Positions 47,685 through 60,892 of a stretch of DNA of 64,000 bases are shown here, in pieces (positions within the stretch are counted from its first letter, which is position 1; each line of letters begins with the position of its first letter). Source of the DNA: Panopea generosa (Eukaryota > Mollusca > Bivalvia > Adapedonta > Hiatellidae); assembly GCA_029582155.1 (NCBI GenBank), contig CM055894.1:35125132-35189131 (forward strand). Direction: 5' to 3'. Made by a program: the position numbers and the translations under genes. Under the pieces are notes generated by a model. It worked only from the letters and a program-made list of their open reading frames with translations, ran no database searches and was not told the DNA's origin.

Positions 47685-49889
47685 TTCAATACGAAACAAA
47701 TATCCGGATTTTCTGGAAACTTCTGGGTTAAAGTGATACAATAACGATTTCGTATGTACAATCATGTGGTACAAATGCTCGGATAACGTTTAAATAGCTA
47801 TTTTAGGTGGATAATAAAGGCTCTTTACACATAGTTATATAAGCTTTACTAATTATACAGACAATAAAACAGTCCTATACATCTCATTTGAAATAGTCAG
47901 AATATGATATATCACGCGTCTGAAATCATATACAGCGTGCTTAAACCTTTAAATATCATAACTGTATGGCTAAAACGTTATACCTCATACATGCATTTCA
48001 CATAAGAAGTAACATTACCCGGCGGGATCAAACATGGTACTGATAGGCAGTGGGGCTTGTCGTGGGGTGCGCGATTATGCTGATGAAATAAAGGCTGTGT
48101 CCAATTTTATGTTTTATAATATGTGTTTGCAAAAAAAGTAGTTCTATTTAATTTAATAATATATTTGAATAAAATCTAGCATGTGTTTGTCGATAAAAAA
48201 GTTCATAAATCGCTCTTTATTGCACTTTCAGTGTCATCTCTAACAAGAGACACAATTTCGGCCACGTCTTTTCGGAGTACCTCGGATTTAGCCCTAACAA
48301 GGAAATAATAAAACAATCTATTTTTGCTCTTCGTTTGTAGAATTTACATGACACTTGACCGAACAGCAATAAATGACATTTATTTGGTAATTTGTATTGG
48401 ATATATACAAAAGGCTATGTTTTGCTTTATGGTAAAATGCCAATTGCAATTCATTAATGCTGAAAAAATACTACGTTGATTTTCACTTCTCAACCTTCCA
48501 AGCTGGTGACTTTACCTTGGCCACCATTGATTTTATATTGTTTTGCAATAAATTAGACAATCTGTTAACCTTGTGTTATATATGTGGATGTAGGTATATC
48601 TGGCCATGAATTGACAAAGAAAGGACAAGCAATGATAAAAAATAGACTGAACAAAAATAATTAGGTTGGGTGGGGTATATAAAGTTGTAGGGCTTGTTTA
48701 CACAAATGGTTGCTTATATAGAAGAGTGGAAATAGCTCCCTACATCCACATCTTTCTACAGAATTGTATTCTTTCTACGAACCATTACCGTATGAAACAT
48801 TCTGTCTGTTGATGTTGCAGATCTAACCATGATCTGATTTTGTATCCTTCAAGCAGGGGTTGTCACCACTCTCATTCTGGCCTGCAGAGGTCTAGCAACA
48901 ATTAGCCACTTGTGATTCCCATTGCTGTTCTGGCTGTGGTCGCTGTAACCGGAGGGGTCTTGGATGAAGAGGCGAAAATTAGCTTGACACACTTTATTCT
49001 TATGTTTATCTTTTGACTATCCAACCTCGTCTTGTTGTCTATCCTTTAATTATATTATTCTTAACCTAGCGCCACGGGTCACGTAATAAGTCAAGTGTGA
49101 CTGCGTTGATGTTTGGTGTAAATAAGTATTTTTTTTATGGGCATGAGGTCAAGCTGGGGATAGAACTTGCAAACTCTGGTTTGAGTGGCCAACATTCTAT
49201 CTGGGGAGTCGATGGCCAGCTTGATAGAAGTCACAGTGGTTAGCATGTGACCTTGACTATTGAATAAATGTTATTTCAAAATCCGTCCATGTTTTTCTTT
49301 TGAAATCTGAATTTTAACCCTTTTGGGACCCTACATGGACCTTTATGGAAATTTAATCATCTTTATTGAACAAGATCTAGTTTTTTTTCATTAAACAAAG
49401 GTTCAGATCTCAAATTAAACATTATTTTTAAACAAATGAATAAGAAAATAATAATTTTCTATTTTCCCAACGTATTCCTGTGTAAAGACTACTATAACTT
49501 CGCAGCATTTCAATTTGTGGCACAGGATGAAGACATACAAGGAAATTTGTAAAAAAAAATGTGTATATTATACATGTTTTTTTTAGTCCAGCCTGATCTT
49601 TAATTGCCAAATAATTACACAGCCTTTGTGAATCAATGTCGAGTCCATGTCCTATGCAGATCCAGTACTGGGTGTCGATTATGAGGAGCCATTAAGCTAA
49701 ACCGAGGACCATACTTACAACCTTTGACTTGATAGACAAACGCCTTGGCGACGTTTCACACAGTAACTTGTAATAAAAATCCTCACATGCCAATTGTTAA
49801 GTTGTATGTTCAAATAATATTTGTATTTTCAGAAAATATATCATTGAAGCTAACCGGAGCCGAATCACAGGTGATATTTCGTGATCGCC
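47685..49889. other. No gene seen; short GC-richer stretch at 48.84-49.25 kb
   Basis: 48840-48980 (GGCCTGCAGAGGTCTAGC, GGAGGGGTCTTGGATGAAGA) is less AT-rich but not open. On the minus strand 49140-49210 reads CAAGTTCTATCCCCAGC, a possible decayed tRNA box B of a SINE; too weak to list separately. Confidence 0.4.
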
Positions 49890-50910
49890 CTATGTCTGTC
49901 ATCCGTCGGTCATTAATTTTTATTTCAAACAACAACTTCTCTGAAACCGCTTGCCAGATTTTTACCAAATTTGGTGTGAAGCATTGTTACATGAATCTCT
50001 CTCAAGTTTGTTCAATGCATAACCCTGAAGTCTTATAAGTTTATTTTTCAAAATTAAAAATATCTTTTTCTCAATAACTGATGGGCCAAATTCATTTATA
50101 TTTGGCATAAATGGTCCCTATGAGTAGGAGTTTCAATTCTGTTAAAATGATGGACAGGGACTGAAATGTCTGATACAAGCTACATGACATTGTATGCATC
50201 CTCCTTTTCTAACATTGTTATTGAATGCTTAAAATCAAAGAAATATTAAGGTTATTTTTTTTTAAATTTTACCCGTCCTGACCAAATGTTCTTATGTAAT
50301 GGTGAGCAAACGAGTGAAATTTTCTAGCACTGATACTGTTAGGATATATTGGGGCCCAGAAAGGGGACAACTATGGTAAAATAATAATTTCATTTTTTAT
50401 TATAATTTTTAGGAATTATTTTAATCATCTTGCCATCTTGGGTATTGTTTAGTCATAACAGTCGATACTGGGTTCTTAAATGAGATTTGATATCCATAAG
50501 GGACCAAAGCAGAGATAATTTGTGAATTATCACAAATCTTCTTCTCAAAAACCGACAAACCAGATTTGTTTATATTTGGTGTAAATGATCTCTGAATAGG
50601 GGTTCCAAATTTGTTCAAATCAATATCTGAACTAGGTCCCATTGGGTTCCAATAAGGGAAATTTGCTTTTTACAAAGGAATAGTATAGGAAAACAGGAAA
50701 TTATGTTTTTTTCTCATTTATTTTAAGTATCATTTCAAACATATTGATCATTGATGTCTTGATCGTTGGCTAGTCATTGCAGTTGATACTGGGTCCTTTA
50801 ATGGGATTTTTTAAACACGTAAGGGTCAGACTGGACCCAATAATGGAATGTTTTTCTTTGGAAAATATCAGCCAATTTGTTCATATTTGGTATAAATGGT
50901 CCCTAGAGCT
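49890..50910. repeat. Tandem, diverged copies of the GAGTAGGG dispersed repeat
   Basis: Related units start near 49932, 50066, 50538 and 50856, e.g. TTCTCTGAAACCGCTTGCCA, TTCTCAAAAACCGACAAACC and ATATTTGGCATAAATGGTCC then CTATGAGTAGGAG (50097-50129). The same family lies at 20262-20830. The 97-codon frame at 49745-50038 overlaps it and is not regarded as a gene. Confidence 0.65.
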
Positions 50911-51869
50911 CTTCATGCAACAAAACTAAATTACACAGTAATACAACTTGTAAGTTATGATGTACGAACACCTTAAAATAGCAGTAAAAAGTTTCAATTT
51001 AATATATTGATGTTTATAAATGCAACATTAATATATTATATAAATGTAACATGTGCATGCTGCAGTTTGAGTGGAAACTTGCATTTTATGTACCGATTTT
51101 GCAACCATTTTTGGGTTGCATTTAGTTCCATTGACTTGTGGCAGTCATTTAAATAGTTATAAGTTTCACAACAAATTATATTATCGTAGCAGCCAGTTAA
51201 ACGGGATTGAATTCATGATTAATGTGCAGTGCTGTAATATAGTTTCAAAACGCATCCTTATAGTAAAGTACATCTGTCTTTAAGATGGAAGATGTTGGTT
51301 CAATCCCATCTAAGGATATCTGTTAGAGGTTTCTTATTAATGCAAATCTGTTATGAATCAGTACAAATGTTTTGATCAGTAAGTTAGGGCGTGTTTATTT
51401 CAGGAATGAGAACAGTTTGGCGTTTTCATGACAGTTGATAAAAAACATCAGACTAGTTCAATGTCTGTGAAGTATATATTATACAACAATATCATATTAT
51501 AGTTCTGGTTGACATAATTAATTCTTTTGTACAATGGTTGAAATTGTTGAGGTCTTAACCAGTACCTGAACCTGAATCTCTTTTCATGTAGAAAAGTGTG
51601 CTACATCACACTATAAAGATGTACTTAACACCAGAAACCATATGTATGTTAATAATTAGTTATCATTTTACATGAATGTATAAAGAAACTGCCCAAACTG
51701 TAAAAAAAATCTAGTGTATTAATGCCAGTTGCTGTAAGTTAACTATAATGACCTGCCTGGGGAACTTTTGATCGGGAGAAAAATATTGTAATCTACATGT
51801 ATTTCATTCATGGCATTTGATCTCCGCAAAAAAAGAAAATTGTTCCTCTTGAATCAGCGGTGACACACG
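50911..51869. other. AT-rich DNA, no gene seen
   Basis: Nothing could be supported. Confidence 0.5.
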
Positions 51870-52265
51870 AATGAAAATTGGGTTTGTGTTTTGTTAGTCA
51901 TAAAGTCATAGTGTTTTTATACAACAGATCATATGGCTGAATGTTGTTGTTTTTTTGTAAAAACGATGGTAGCAATGTTATTTACGAAATTCGTCGTAAG
52001 TGCACTGAACACGTTCACCGTGCACACAATTTAGTCGGTATTCGATCAAGTGAACATACTTAGTATATCTTTGAAATTACTAATGGTGTTACTATTTATG
52101 TTAACTCTGATATTGATACTATAATTATCGTTTTTTTTGTTTGTGTGGTTATTGCCTTTTCGTCTTGCTTATGTGTGTGACGTTACGGTTGTAATTAATG
52201 TTAATGAACAAATGACCGATATACACAGTAGTGGTTGTACCATCATATATAAAATATGGTTTTAA

Positions 52266-52610
52266 GCGGAGCGGTAGTGCAGTGAATACACTGTTTTAGT
52301 AGCTCACAATCCCAACAGGGCCCAATGGCCTCTAAAAAACAATATTCATAACTGGTTAAAACTCTGAGCTCTCTTCATAACCGAGCTAAACTAAATTAGT
52401 ATCAACACAATTAGTACAACCCAACCTAAACTGAACAAAGACTTGAAAAATAGACTTGAATCTTCCTTGCTTGGCGTTAAGCATTTAGAGAATAGCTTTA
52501 AATCTGTTCGACCTGGTGTCATTGTAATGGGACTTGGTGGGCATTATATCGTGTGTCTACGGTATGATACTCTAGAGCGGCAACACCTAGAACACCGTCT
52601 TAAGTAATTA
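52266..52610 (+). mobile_element. tRNA-headed SINE next to the right minisatellite
   Basis: Head GCGGAGCGGTAGTGCAGTGA (box A-like); the body has CTTGGCGTTAAGCATTTAGA, GTTCGACCTGGTGTCATTGT, GTGTGTCTACGGTATGATAC and AACACCGTCTTAAG, wording shared with 10739-10993 and 19527-19831. Box B is decayed. Confidence 0.7.
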
Positions 52611-52679
52611 ATATTGAATGACAATTAAGTCGTCAATTATTGCATTAAGTATGTACACTTTAGTAGTTACAAAGACATC

Positions 52680-55095
52680 AACAGCAATAATTGTAGCCTC
52701 ATGGACAGAAACAGCAGTAACAGAAGTATCATGGACAGAAACAGCAGCAACAGTAGTACCTTGGACAGAAACAGCAGTTACGGTAATATGATGGACAGAT
52801 ACAGCAGTATCGAGATTATCATGGATAGAAACAGCAGTAACTGTTATATCAAGGACAGACACAGCAGTAACGACAGATATAAGGAGAAATATCAGTTACG
52901 GTAGTATCATGGACAGAAACAGCAGTAACATTAGCATCATGGACAGAAACAACAATAACAGTATGAAATGGACAGTCCAACCGAATTATTTGTATTATAA
53001 TGGACAGGACCGGTAGTTACGAAGTAGTGACAGACAAAAACATCAGTAACGGTTGTGGCACTGACATAAACAGCAGTAATGATAGTGTCACGAACAGACA
53101 CAACAGTAATGGTAGTGTCACGGACAGACACAGCAGTTATGGTAGTGTCATGGACAAACTCAGCAGTTATGGTAGTGTCATGGAAAGACACAGCAGTAAT
53201 GGTAGTGTCATGGACATACACAACAGTAATCGTAGTGTCATGGACAGACACAGCTGTAACGGTAGTGTCATGGACAGAAACAGCAGTAGCGGTAGTGTCA
53301 TCGTCAAACACAGCAGTAACGGTAGTGTCATGGACAGACACAGCAGTAATCGTAGTGTCATGGACATAAACAGCTGTAACGGTAGTGTCATGGACAGAAA
53401 CAGCAGTAGCGGTAGTGTCATGGTCAAACACAGCAGTAACGGTAGTGTCAATGACAGACACAGCAGTAACGGTAGTGTCAAGGACAGAAACAGCTGAAAC
53501 GGTAGTGTCATGGACAGAAACAGCAGTAACGGTAGTGTCTATGACAGAAACAGCAATAACGCTAGTGGTACGAAAAGAAACAACAGTATTGGTAGTGTCA
53601 CGAACTGACACAACAGTTATTGTAGAGTCACGGACAGACAGAACAGTAACGGTAGTGTCACGGACAGAAACAGCAGTAACGGTAGTGTCATGGACAGACA
53701 CAGCAATTACGGAAGTGTCACGGACAGAAACAGCAGTAACGGTTGTGTCAAGGACAGAAACAGCGGAGACGGTAGTGTCAAGGACAGAAACAGCAGAGAC
53801 GGTACTGTCAAGGACAGAAACAGCAGTAACGGTAGTGTTATGGACAGACACAGCAGTAACGGTAGTGTCAAGGACAGAAACAGCAGTTACAATAGTGTCA
53901 CGGACACAAAACAGCAGTAACGGTAGTGTCATGGACAGACACAGCAATTACGGAAGTGTCACGGACAGAAACAGCAGTAACGGTAGTGTCAAGGACAGAA
54001 ACAGCGGAGACGGTAGTGTCAAGGACAGAAACAGCAGAGACGGTACTGTCAAGGACAGAAACAGCAGTAACGGTAGTGTTATGGACAGACACAGCAATAA
54101 CGGTAGTGTCAAGGACAGAAACAGCAGTTACAGTAGTGTCACGGACACAAAACAGCAGTAACGGTAGTGTCAAGGACAGAAACATCAGTAAAGGTAGTGT
54201 CAAGGACAGAAACAGCAGTAACGGTAGTGTCAAGGACAGAAACAGTAGTAACGGTATTTTCACGGACAGAAACAATATTATTAGTAGTGTCAAGGACAGA
54301 AACAGCAGTAACGTTAGTGTCAATGAAAAAAAACAACAGTAACGGTAGTGGCAATGACAGAAACAGCAGTAACGGTAGTGTCATGGACAGAAACAGCAGT
54401 AATGGTGGTGTCAAGGACAGAAACAGCAGTTACGGTAGTGTCATGGACAAAAACAACAGTAACGGTAGTGTCAAGGACAGAAATAGTACAAACGGTAGTG
54501 TCATAGACTGAAACACCAATAACGGTGGTGTCAAGGACATAATCAGCGGTAACAGTAGTGTTAATGACAGAAATAGCAGTAACGGTAGTGTCATAGACAG
54601 AAACAACAGTAACGATTGTGTCAAGGACATAAACAGCGGTAACAGTAGTGTCAATGACAGAAACAGCAGTTACGGTAGTGTCACAGACAGAAACAACAGT
54701 AACGTTAGTGTCAAGGACAGAAACAGCAGTAACGGTAGTGTCACTGACATAAACAGCAGTAACGGTATTGTCATGGACAGAACCAGCAGTAACGGTAGTG
54801 TCAATGACAGAAACAGCAGTAACGGTAGTGTCAAGGACAGAAATACCAGTAACTGTAGAGTCATGGACAGAAACAGCAGTAATGGTAGTGTCATAGACAG
54901 AAATAGTAATCACGGTAGTATCATAGATAGAAACACCATTAACAGTGGTGTCAAGGACAGAAACAGCAGTAACGGTGGTGTCAAGGACAGAAACAACAGT
55001 AACAGTGGTGTCAAGGACAGAAACAGCAGTAACGGTAGTGTGAAGGACAGAAACAGCAGTAATGGTAGTGTCATGGACTGAAACAGCAGTAATTG
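52680..55095. repeat. 30-bp minisatellite array B, about 80 copies
   Basis: Consensus AAGGACAGAAACAGCAGTAA plus CGGTAGTGTC, more uniform than array A. Larger periods are visible: 120 bp (53230 to 53350) and 241 bp (53690 to 53931, eight units plus one base). Four of six frames lack stops, giving spurious frames of up to 336 codons (minus, 52937-53947), 275 (minus, 54320-55147) and 258 (plus, 53385-54161). The translations are simple decamer repeats (DRNSSNGSVK, TETAVTVVSR, TVTAVSVLDT, LTLPLLLFLS). Confidence 0.96.
53690..54171. repeat. 241-bp higher-order repeat in array B
   Basis: Two nearly identical blocks, 53690-53930 and 53931-54171. Both include CAGCAATTACGGAAGTGTCA, GCGGAGACGG, GCAGAGACGGTACTGTC and the off-register CGGACACAAAACAGCAG, which inserts one extra A and ends the open frames. 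Confidence 0.92.
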
Positions 55096-55516
55096 TAACA
55101 ACATGGCCAGAAACCGCGGTACTTAACGACATCATCATCATCATCATAATGACATAATAAATAATGTAACATTAACTATTAACAGTAGCATCATTAAGAA
55201 AATAGCAGCAAATATAACCAAAATTAGCAGAAGTATCACTTGTATAATATGTAACAGAAGTAACACTGCAAGTATATTAAACTCTACAAAATATGAAATA
55301 ATATAAAACACATCTGATTCATACATTTAGCCTTTTTAACTGTAAAAATAGTATCTTATATAGTTTCAGTATTTGGCCAGTATATTGCGATGCATTACTG
55401 TAATTACTAATGTTGTTATTGCTGTTGCTAATGTTAAAGATACTATTTTTGATAAGTATTTAATAGTATTGAAGAAATGTCACTATTTATATATCATATA
55501 TTATAGCCATACAAGC

Positions 55517-55730
55517 CGGGTCTTGTTAGTTTAGTTGGAGCGCCTCTGACTACCTATGCAGTGGTCGTGAGATTTCTCTCGACATTGAGTTTCTTATCAT
55601 TTGACTCTTCCCGTTGCTTCAAGTGGGGACATTACAAACTTGTGTGCACACTGAACAGGAAAAAATGCTTGGATGACACATGATCCCTACATTTCTCATC
55701 ACATTTGGTTAGTGCAGATGTTGATAAACA
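55517..55730 (+). mobile_element. tRNA-headed SINE-like element, right paralogue
   Basis: GGGTCTTGTTAGTTTAGTTG then GAGCGCCTCTGACTACC (box A and anticodon arm), GTCGTGAGATTTCTCTCGAC near the expected T arm, then TTGACTCTTCCCGTTG and CAAGTGGGGACATTAC. Paralogue of 36770-37000. Confidence 0.55.
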
Positions 55731-55909
55731 CTTAAATGTAAGTTTCACTTCTTTCATTTGAATTTCTTTGTGAATGACAAGCATGCCCATTTTTTTTAAT
55801 TAACTATAGAATTAAGAACATAAATCAATTGTTGGTTTACACCTTGATCTCGTTATATTTAATATGTATGGCATTACTCTTCCTACCTAAAACATCAATC
55901 AATCAATAA

Positions 55910-55911
<2 letters not shown>

Positions 55912-55955
<44 letters not shown>
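55912..55955. repeat. (TA)n microsatellite
   Basis: About 22 TA units. A shorter interrupted TA tract lies at 57050-57083. Confidence 0.96.
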
Positions 55956-55958
<3 letters not shown>

Positions 55959-56944
55959 CTATTCTATCAAGTCAGAAATGACGATAGGAGATGAAAGAAG
56001 AATGAATACTGATGATGCTTTTGGAGCATATTTTCCATGATAACTTTTTTTCTGTCGTGATGCATATATTAGCGATGATGATAATAATTTTAGAAATCTT
56101 GCAAAAGATGCATTTATTCGCGAGGTAGACATGCTGACGGATTTTTTTATGCCATTCGGGAATACAATCCTTGACACGCTTTTCAATTTCCCAAAATCAT
56201 ATAATTAATGAATTTGGTCAAGTAGTGAGCCTTCCTTCAGGTCGTTCAAGCCTTTGATATAACCCTGACACCGGAAAAATCCGGAGAATCATCAATATTC
56301 ATATCAAATCAGATAAACTTGTTGTGCAGCTTAATGGAATGATCAAATTTACAAGTTTACCTCCCAGGCATAATTTAATATTGCAGCTGTTACGTCATTT
56401 TACCAGTTCTATTATTTTACTTTCTGAAGTATCATCTTTAAAACTAAAATGTGTCCCTTTAAATTACATTCAGATATTTTAACCAATCGTATCTAACTAT
56501 TACGTTATCATACAATGACACGTGACTTCAGATCGCCAATTTCCTATAATGCGTAATATGTTTAACCTGAGTGAAAATTCGTTTGGAGTTTTAACAGTTA
56601 GTCGTTGAAATAAGGTAGGCTATGTAATGGTGTGTTATCAAAACTTGTAATCAAATTTAAGGACATTTGTTTACTATACTTGTAATGTATTCCAATGTTA
56701 CTTTGTGTATTTAAATGTATTTTACAACAAACTATTGTGATTCATGGCCGCCATTGTGCTGCACCATAGCTATATTAAGTAACAGGCATAGAATATGTTA
56801 CAATGTCAAACACATTTTGTGTATTTGATTTTGTATTAAAATTATATTTTAATATTGTGTTTGAATTATGGAATATTTGTGGTTTAATCACTATTTGGGT
56901 GTTTGTTTTGATAGTTTAGGTCACCATCAGAATAATATTGATAA

Positions 56945-57052
56945 CAAGAGTTGTCAGAAGACAACAAAGCTTGCCGATGGGATAAAACTCACAAAAGTTT
57001 AACCTACTTTTATGGCTAAGTCCAATGGTAGATTGCCTTACCTAGGTCAATA

Positions 57053-57083
<31 letters not shown>

Positions 57084-57285
57084 CAAAAGCATAAAAAGCA
57101 ATGTCTAATGAAGCAGTAAAGCAAATGTAAACAGAATCAGAAAGACAGTTTAGGATTTGGAGGCAAAAAACAAAACTTAAACGCAAAAGTTTAACCTGGG
57201 TGTCTACAGACGAAGCCGACGACGACGCCGGGTTCGTGGCAATAGCTCTCTTTGGACATTCGTCCCGGCGAGCTAAAAAGGTTAT
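56945..57285. mobile_element. Dispersed repeat with GACGACGACGCCGG end
   Basis: Starts ACAAGAGTTGTCAGAAGACA and ends CCGACGACGACGCCGGGTTC, then TCCCGGCGAGCTAAAAA, with an interrupted TA tract inside. I recall similar wording as a common bivalve repeat but cannot name the family. The 75-codon plus frame starting at 57200 runs across its right end. Confidence 0.5.
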
Positions 57286-57899
57286 TGCTTTAAAAGGTAT
57301 TATTAGTGGACTTAAATGGCGCGTGTTAGACTTAACCTACAGATTATTTCAGGAATGTATACCCAATTATGATAATATAAGTTTCATTGGGTTCACAAAT
57401 AACTCTTTTGTTAATATTTTTTCTTAATATACAGCACACGACGTAAAAAACATAAAAAAACAACGTATCATAGTTAATGCAGAATATATACTACACGTTT
57501 AATAGAAATATATTCAAAACTAAAGGTATAACCGACGATAATATACCGTCTATAGTTAGGCATTTAGCTATCACGCTAATGCAGAGTGGTTACTGCCTTT
57601 ATTATGAACTCGTAAACGAAGGCTATCGATTTATCTTCAACCATTACATATTTTTGTTTCTGCACGTTGAAACCTGCATGTACTGTAAACAAACAGCTTT
57701 CAACAAGTTTTACGTCTAAATAAACGTTTCCTAATTGAGTTTTATGTGTTTTTCTTAGCATAAATAAACTATTTCCAAGTAAATGTGACCCGATTTAACA
57801 TTTCGTCATTTGATGTTTTATAATATCCAAGTGTTATTTGCACACGTCTTATTTTTTGTATTTAATGCAAGACTGCCAAGGAACCTAAGCACGTTTAAC

Positions 57900-60892
57900 G
57901 ATTTTGTAAAATTTTGAGACTTTGAAATGTCACTTCAAACTGTCTGGCTGAAATCTTGATTTCGTAATAATGTGCACTAATATAAATTATTAATCGACCA
58001 AAACGGTCATATTATTTCTATGGCTCGTATGAAATATCATTACTGTAGGAAAAATCTCGGACTAATCAGGCTGATACTGGAGTGGTTGTGATGACTGGGT
58101 TTTGTGGGACAACTGTGTGCGTTAAAGTTTCTTATGTTAACAGAATTAGTCTGTGACTTGTATGTTTCTATTAGTGATACACGTGTTGCGCTTTGTAACG
58201 ATGTCAGTTAATCAGTGTTGTAAGAATTATGAAACATGTCCATTTGGTTTGACTTTTGATTATTGAGTGCTTCTTAAACTAACATTGTTCTGATCCCCGT
58301 CCTCTGAAAGTGTACGTTGTATATTATATAGCGTCATGATATGCTATACACTTTATTGCTTTGTCTACATATGCAGATTGTTTGTTATGTGTGACCTTCA
58401 AATTCGTAGTTGTTTAAACCAATACGAGACAGTATGGAGCTTTAACCTGTTTTCGGTCACGACCTCAATTCAATTACTTCCGAGAGTTATGAATATCGCG
58501 CACGCGTATTTCAGCTTCCTGAACAATTAGAAATATTAACAAATAGTATTCACGTCGACATTGAATGCAATGACAAATATACAGAACAAATACTTCCGCT
58601 ACAATTTAGAAAGAAATTTTATCATACAAACCTGAAAAATGTGTTTCTCACTATATCGATTTTTCAGTTTACATAAAACTTCGACAAACGCTAAGTTTGT
58701 TCACGAATATCGATCCAAAACACGTCCGCTGAAAACAGGTCAAGGTAAAAAATATTTTTCGCTTGTGCTTGTCAGAAATTATAAAGGTTCTGGATGAGAA
58801 ACCGTCTTATGGATTTTTTTTAGAATTTTTTTTGAAATTGGCACTTGTTAAATGTAGAATAAAAATAAGTAAATAGTTGAAAAGGTTTGCAATAAGATGT
58901 GAATAAGAAGAGATGTTACAGTATATATAAAGATGCATTACTAAAGAATATATATTTTTTTAAAATTAGTGTATTAATTTGGTTACTCTAATTTTTTTTT
59001 ATAGAAAATAGAACTAGAAAAATGAAAAAAAAAAACTCATGCCGTTCAGTGGATTGATATGGTTATTGAATAAACCTATTGAGAAATATTTATTTATGTG
59101 AAAGGTACGTGCAGTTTTATCTGCTTTCATTTATTTGCACTTTTGCAGCCTAATGTAGTTTTAGTTTGACACATTGCCCCATCCAGTCATGTGATCGAAC
59201 TCAGGTGCCGTATTGTGTTGGACGTATATTGGCGTTACCGTGATCTGATGTGAGTTTGAAGACAATGCGCATGTATTTGTTAACTTTTTGACATATTATT
59301 ATTTTAACGTAACTGTTAATTATACGCTTTAATAAACGCTTTATACAAGCAACTACTTTTCCATTGAAATATTTAGCGGCAATTCTTAAGTGATCGGAAA
59401 CCGATAACACCATCATACTTGGGAAGTAATATCATTGTATTGTTTATGCAGTGTCTATACGCGTTGACTCATGATGTTTTTCCATTTGTGTTTCATCTGT
59501 AAAAGTCCAATTCATAGAAAACAAGTCTTTTTCTCTGATTAGGCGATCACTTAAAGTAAAGTGTGTGTATTATTTACCATTACTGAAACCTACATGTTAT
59601 ATGATACATTATTAAACATCTTGACACAATTGTATATGATATATGCTAGAAAGTGTGTTATACAGTCGTCGTTCATTTACTAGTCACTGTGTTGTTGTCA
59701 TGTTGTTGCTAGAAAGTAATATTTCCAATTTTATTGAAACCCAAGCATTAACAATTTTCTTAATTTTGAGGCTTTCAATCTTACACTTTATATTCGTGAT
59801 TCTTGTTTTATGAACATGTTGGTTTTAATCATGTTTCTGATTTAGATACTGGTGATTTTCTTGTAGTCATAGTTGGGTACATGATTGTATAGAGTTAAAA
59901 TATATCCATATACATGTACTATATATGTTCTTCATTTGTGTAATGTAAATGTTATTTTCTAATAATTTAATGTTAAGAAAGACTAGGACAAAAATCAAGT
60001 TGTTGGGTATTGGATGCACAGAACTGTACATACATTTGTATCCGCATTTAATGATTGATAGTCAGTTTATCTTAAATGTGTCACTGATAAAATTCATGAC
60101 GTTTAAATGTTATAGTTTAGTAGTAACATTCATCAATGTATCAATTTTTCCAAGTCATTCTCTTCTCTAAGTATATTTTATATGTTTTACATTTTTGTAA
60201 TAATATATGAGTATATATGAATATATTTTGTTTAAATTTATAAACATATATTTCCCAATGCATTCAATAATGTGCATTATCTATAACGTATTTTCAAACA
60301 TATTCTGGCATCTACAACACAACCTGCATTAACACTACTTGGTATAATGACAGTGCTGTAAACGTTTGTTCTCCAAAAACTGACATGCCCATGACAAGTT
60401 TACTTTATCCTCAAAAATACAAAAAAACACAGCATGAAACAATAGATAATGGAACATTTTCCTAGTACAATCAAACTAATACTATATTTTGAAGTTTTGG
60501 AAAAGTGATATATTTTCTGAATCAAGCGCATGGTAAACGATAGCACATGAGTGTTGCAGAAAATAAATAATATAGGACGTTTTGGTGGTACATGTAGTCT
60601 AATTGTTAAATATGATATCAATGTGATATCAACTGCATGTATGTTAAAAGTGTTTTTCTCAAATATATTCTTACTTGATGGTTGACATTATATAAAAATA
60701 ATAAATACATAGGTGGAACAATACGTTCATTATTAAGAAAAAGTCAAAGATGAAGTTAAACAACAAAACGGTCAATTACAAAGGATGGTTTGAATGGAAT
60801 AAATGTTTTTAAGATTGTGTTGCGTACGAACATTCAATATAAAATAAAATATAATAAAAAACTCATGTCATGTAAGGAAGTTGAGTATATAT
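57900..60892. other. Mostly AT-rich DNA, no gene seen
   Basis: Apart from the duplicate patches at 58195-58300 and 60020-60080 nothing could be supported. 58840-59040 has several A and T homopolymers. Confidence 0.45.

Larger units (their letters stand above)
51870..60080. repeat. Right copy of the long segmental duplication
   Basis: Partner of 30530-41030 (matching positions are given there). It contains an unsplit minisatellite array and a SINE, and lacks the TIR element. Its right half also matches 43900-45720, so at least three related copies exist and order is locally disturbed: 58195-58300 matches 44318-44440 again after 57305-57900 has already matched later positions. Confidence 0.7.

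Noticed and set aside
49745-50038. 97-codon plus-strand frame
   Set aside because: Its second half is a unit of the GAGTAGGG repeat family.
52680-55095. Resemblance to a CRISPR array (regular approximately 30-bp repeats)
   Set aside because: The repeats are contiguous with no unique spacers, there are no cas genes, and the setting is eukaryotic.
52937-55147. Minus- and plus-strand frames of 258-336 codons in the 30-bp array
   Set aside because: Explained by a 30-base period without stops in four frames. Translations are decamer repeats in all four and variation shows no codon bias by eye.
57200-57427. 75-codon plus-strand frame
   Set aside because: It starts in a dispersed repeat end and continues into a segment duplicated elsewhere without an open frame.
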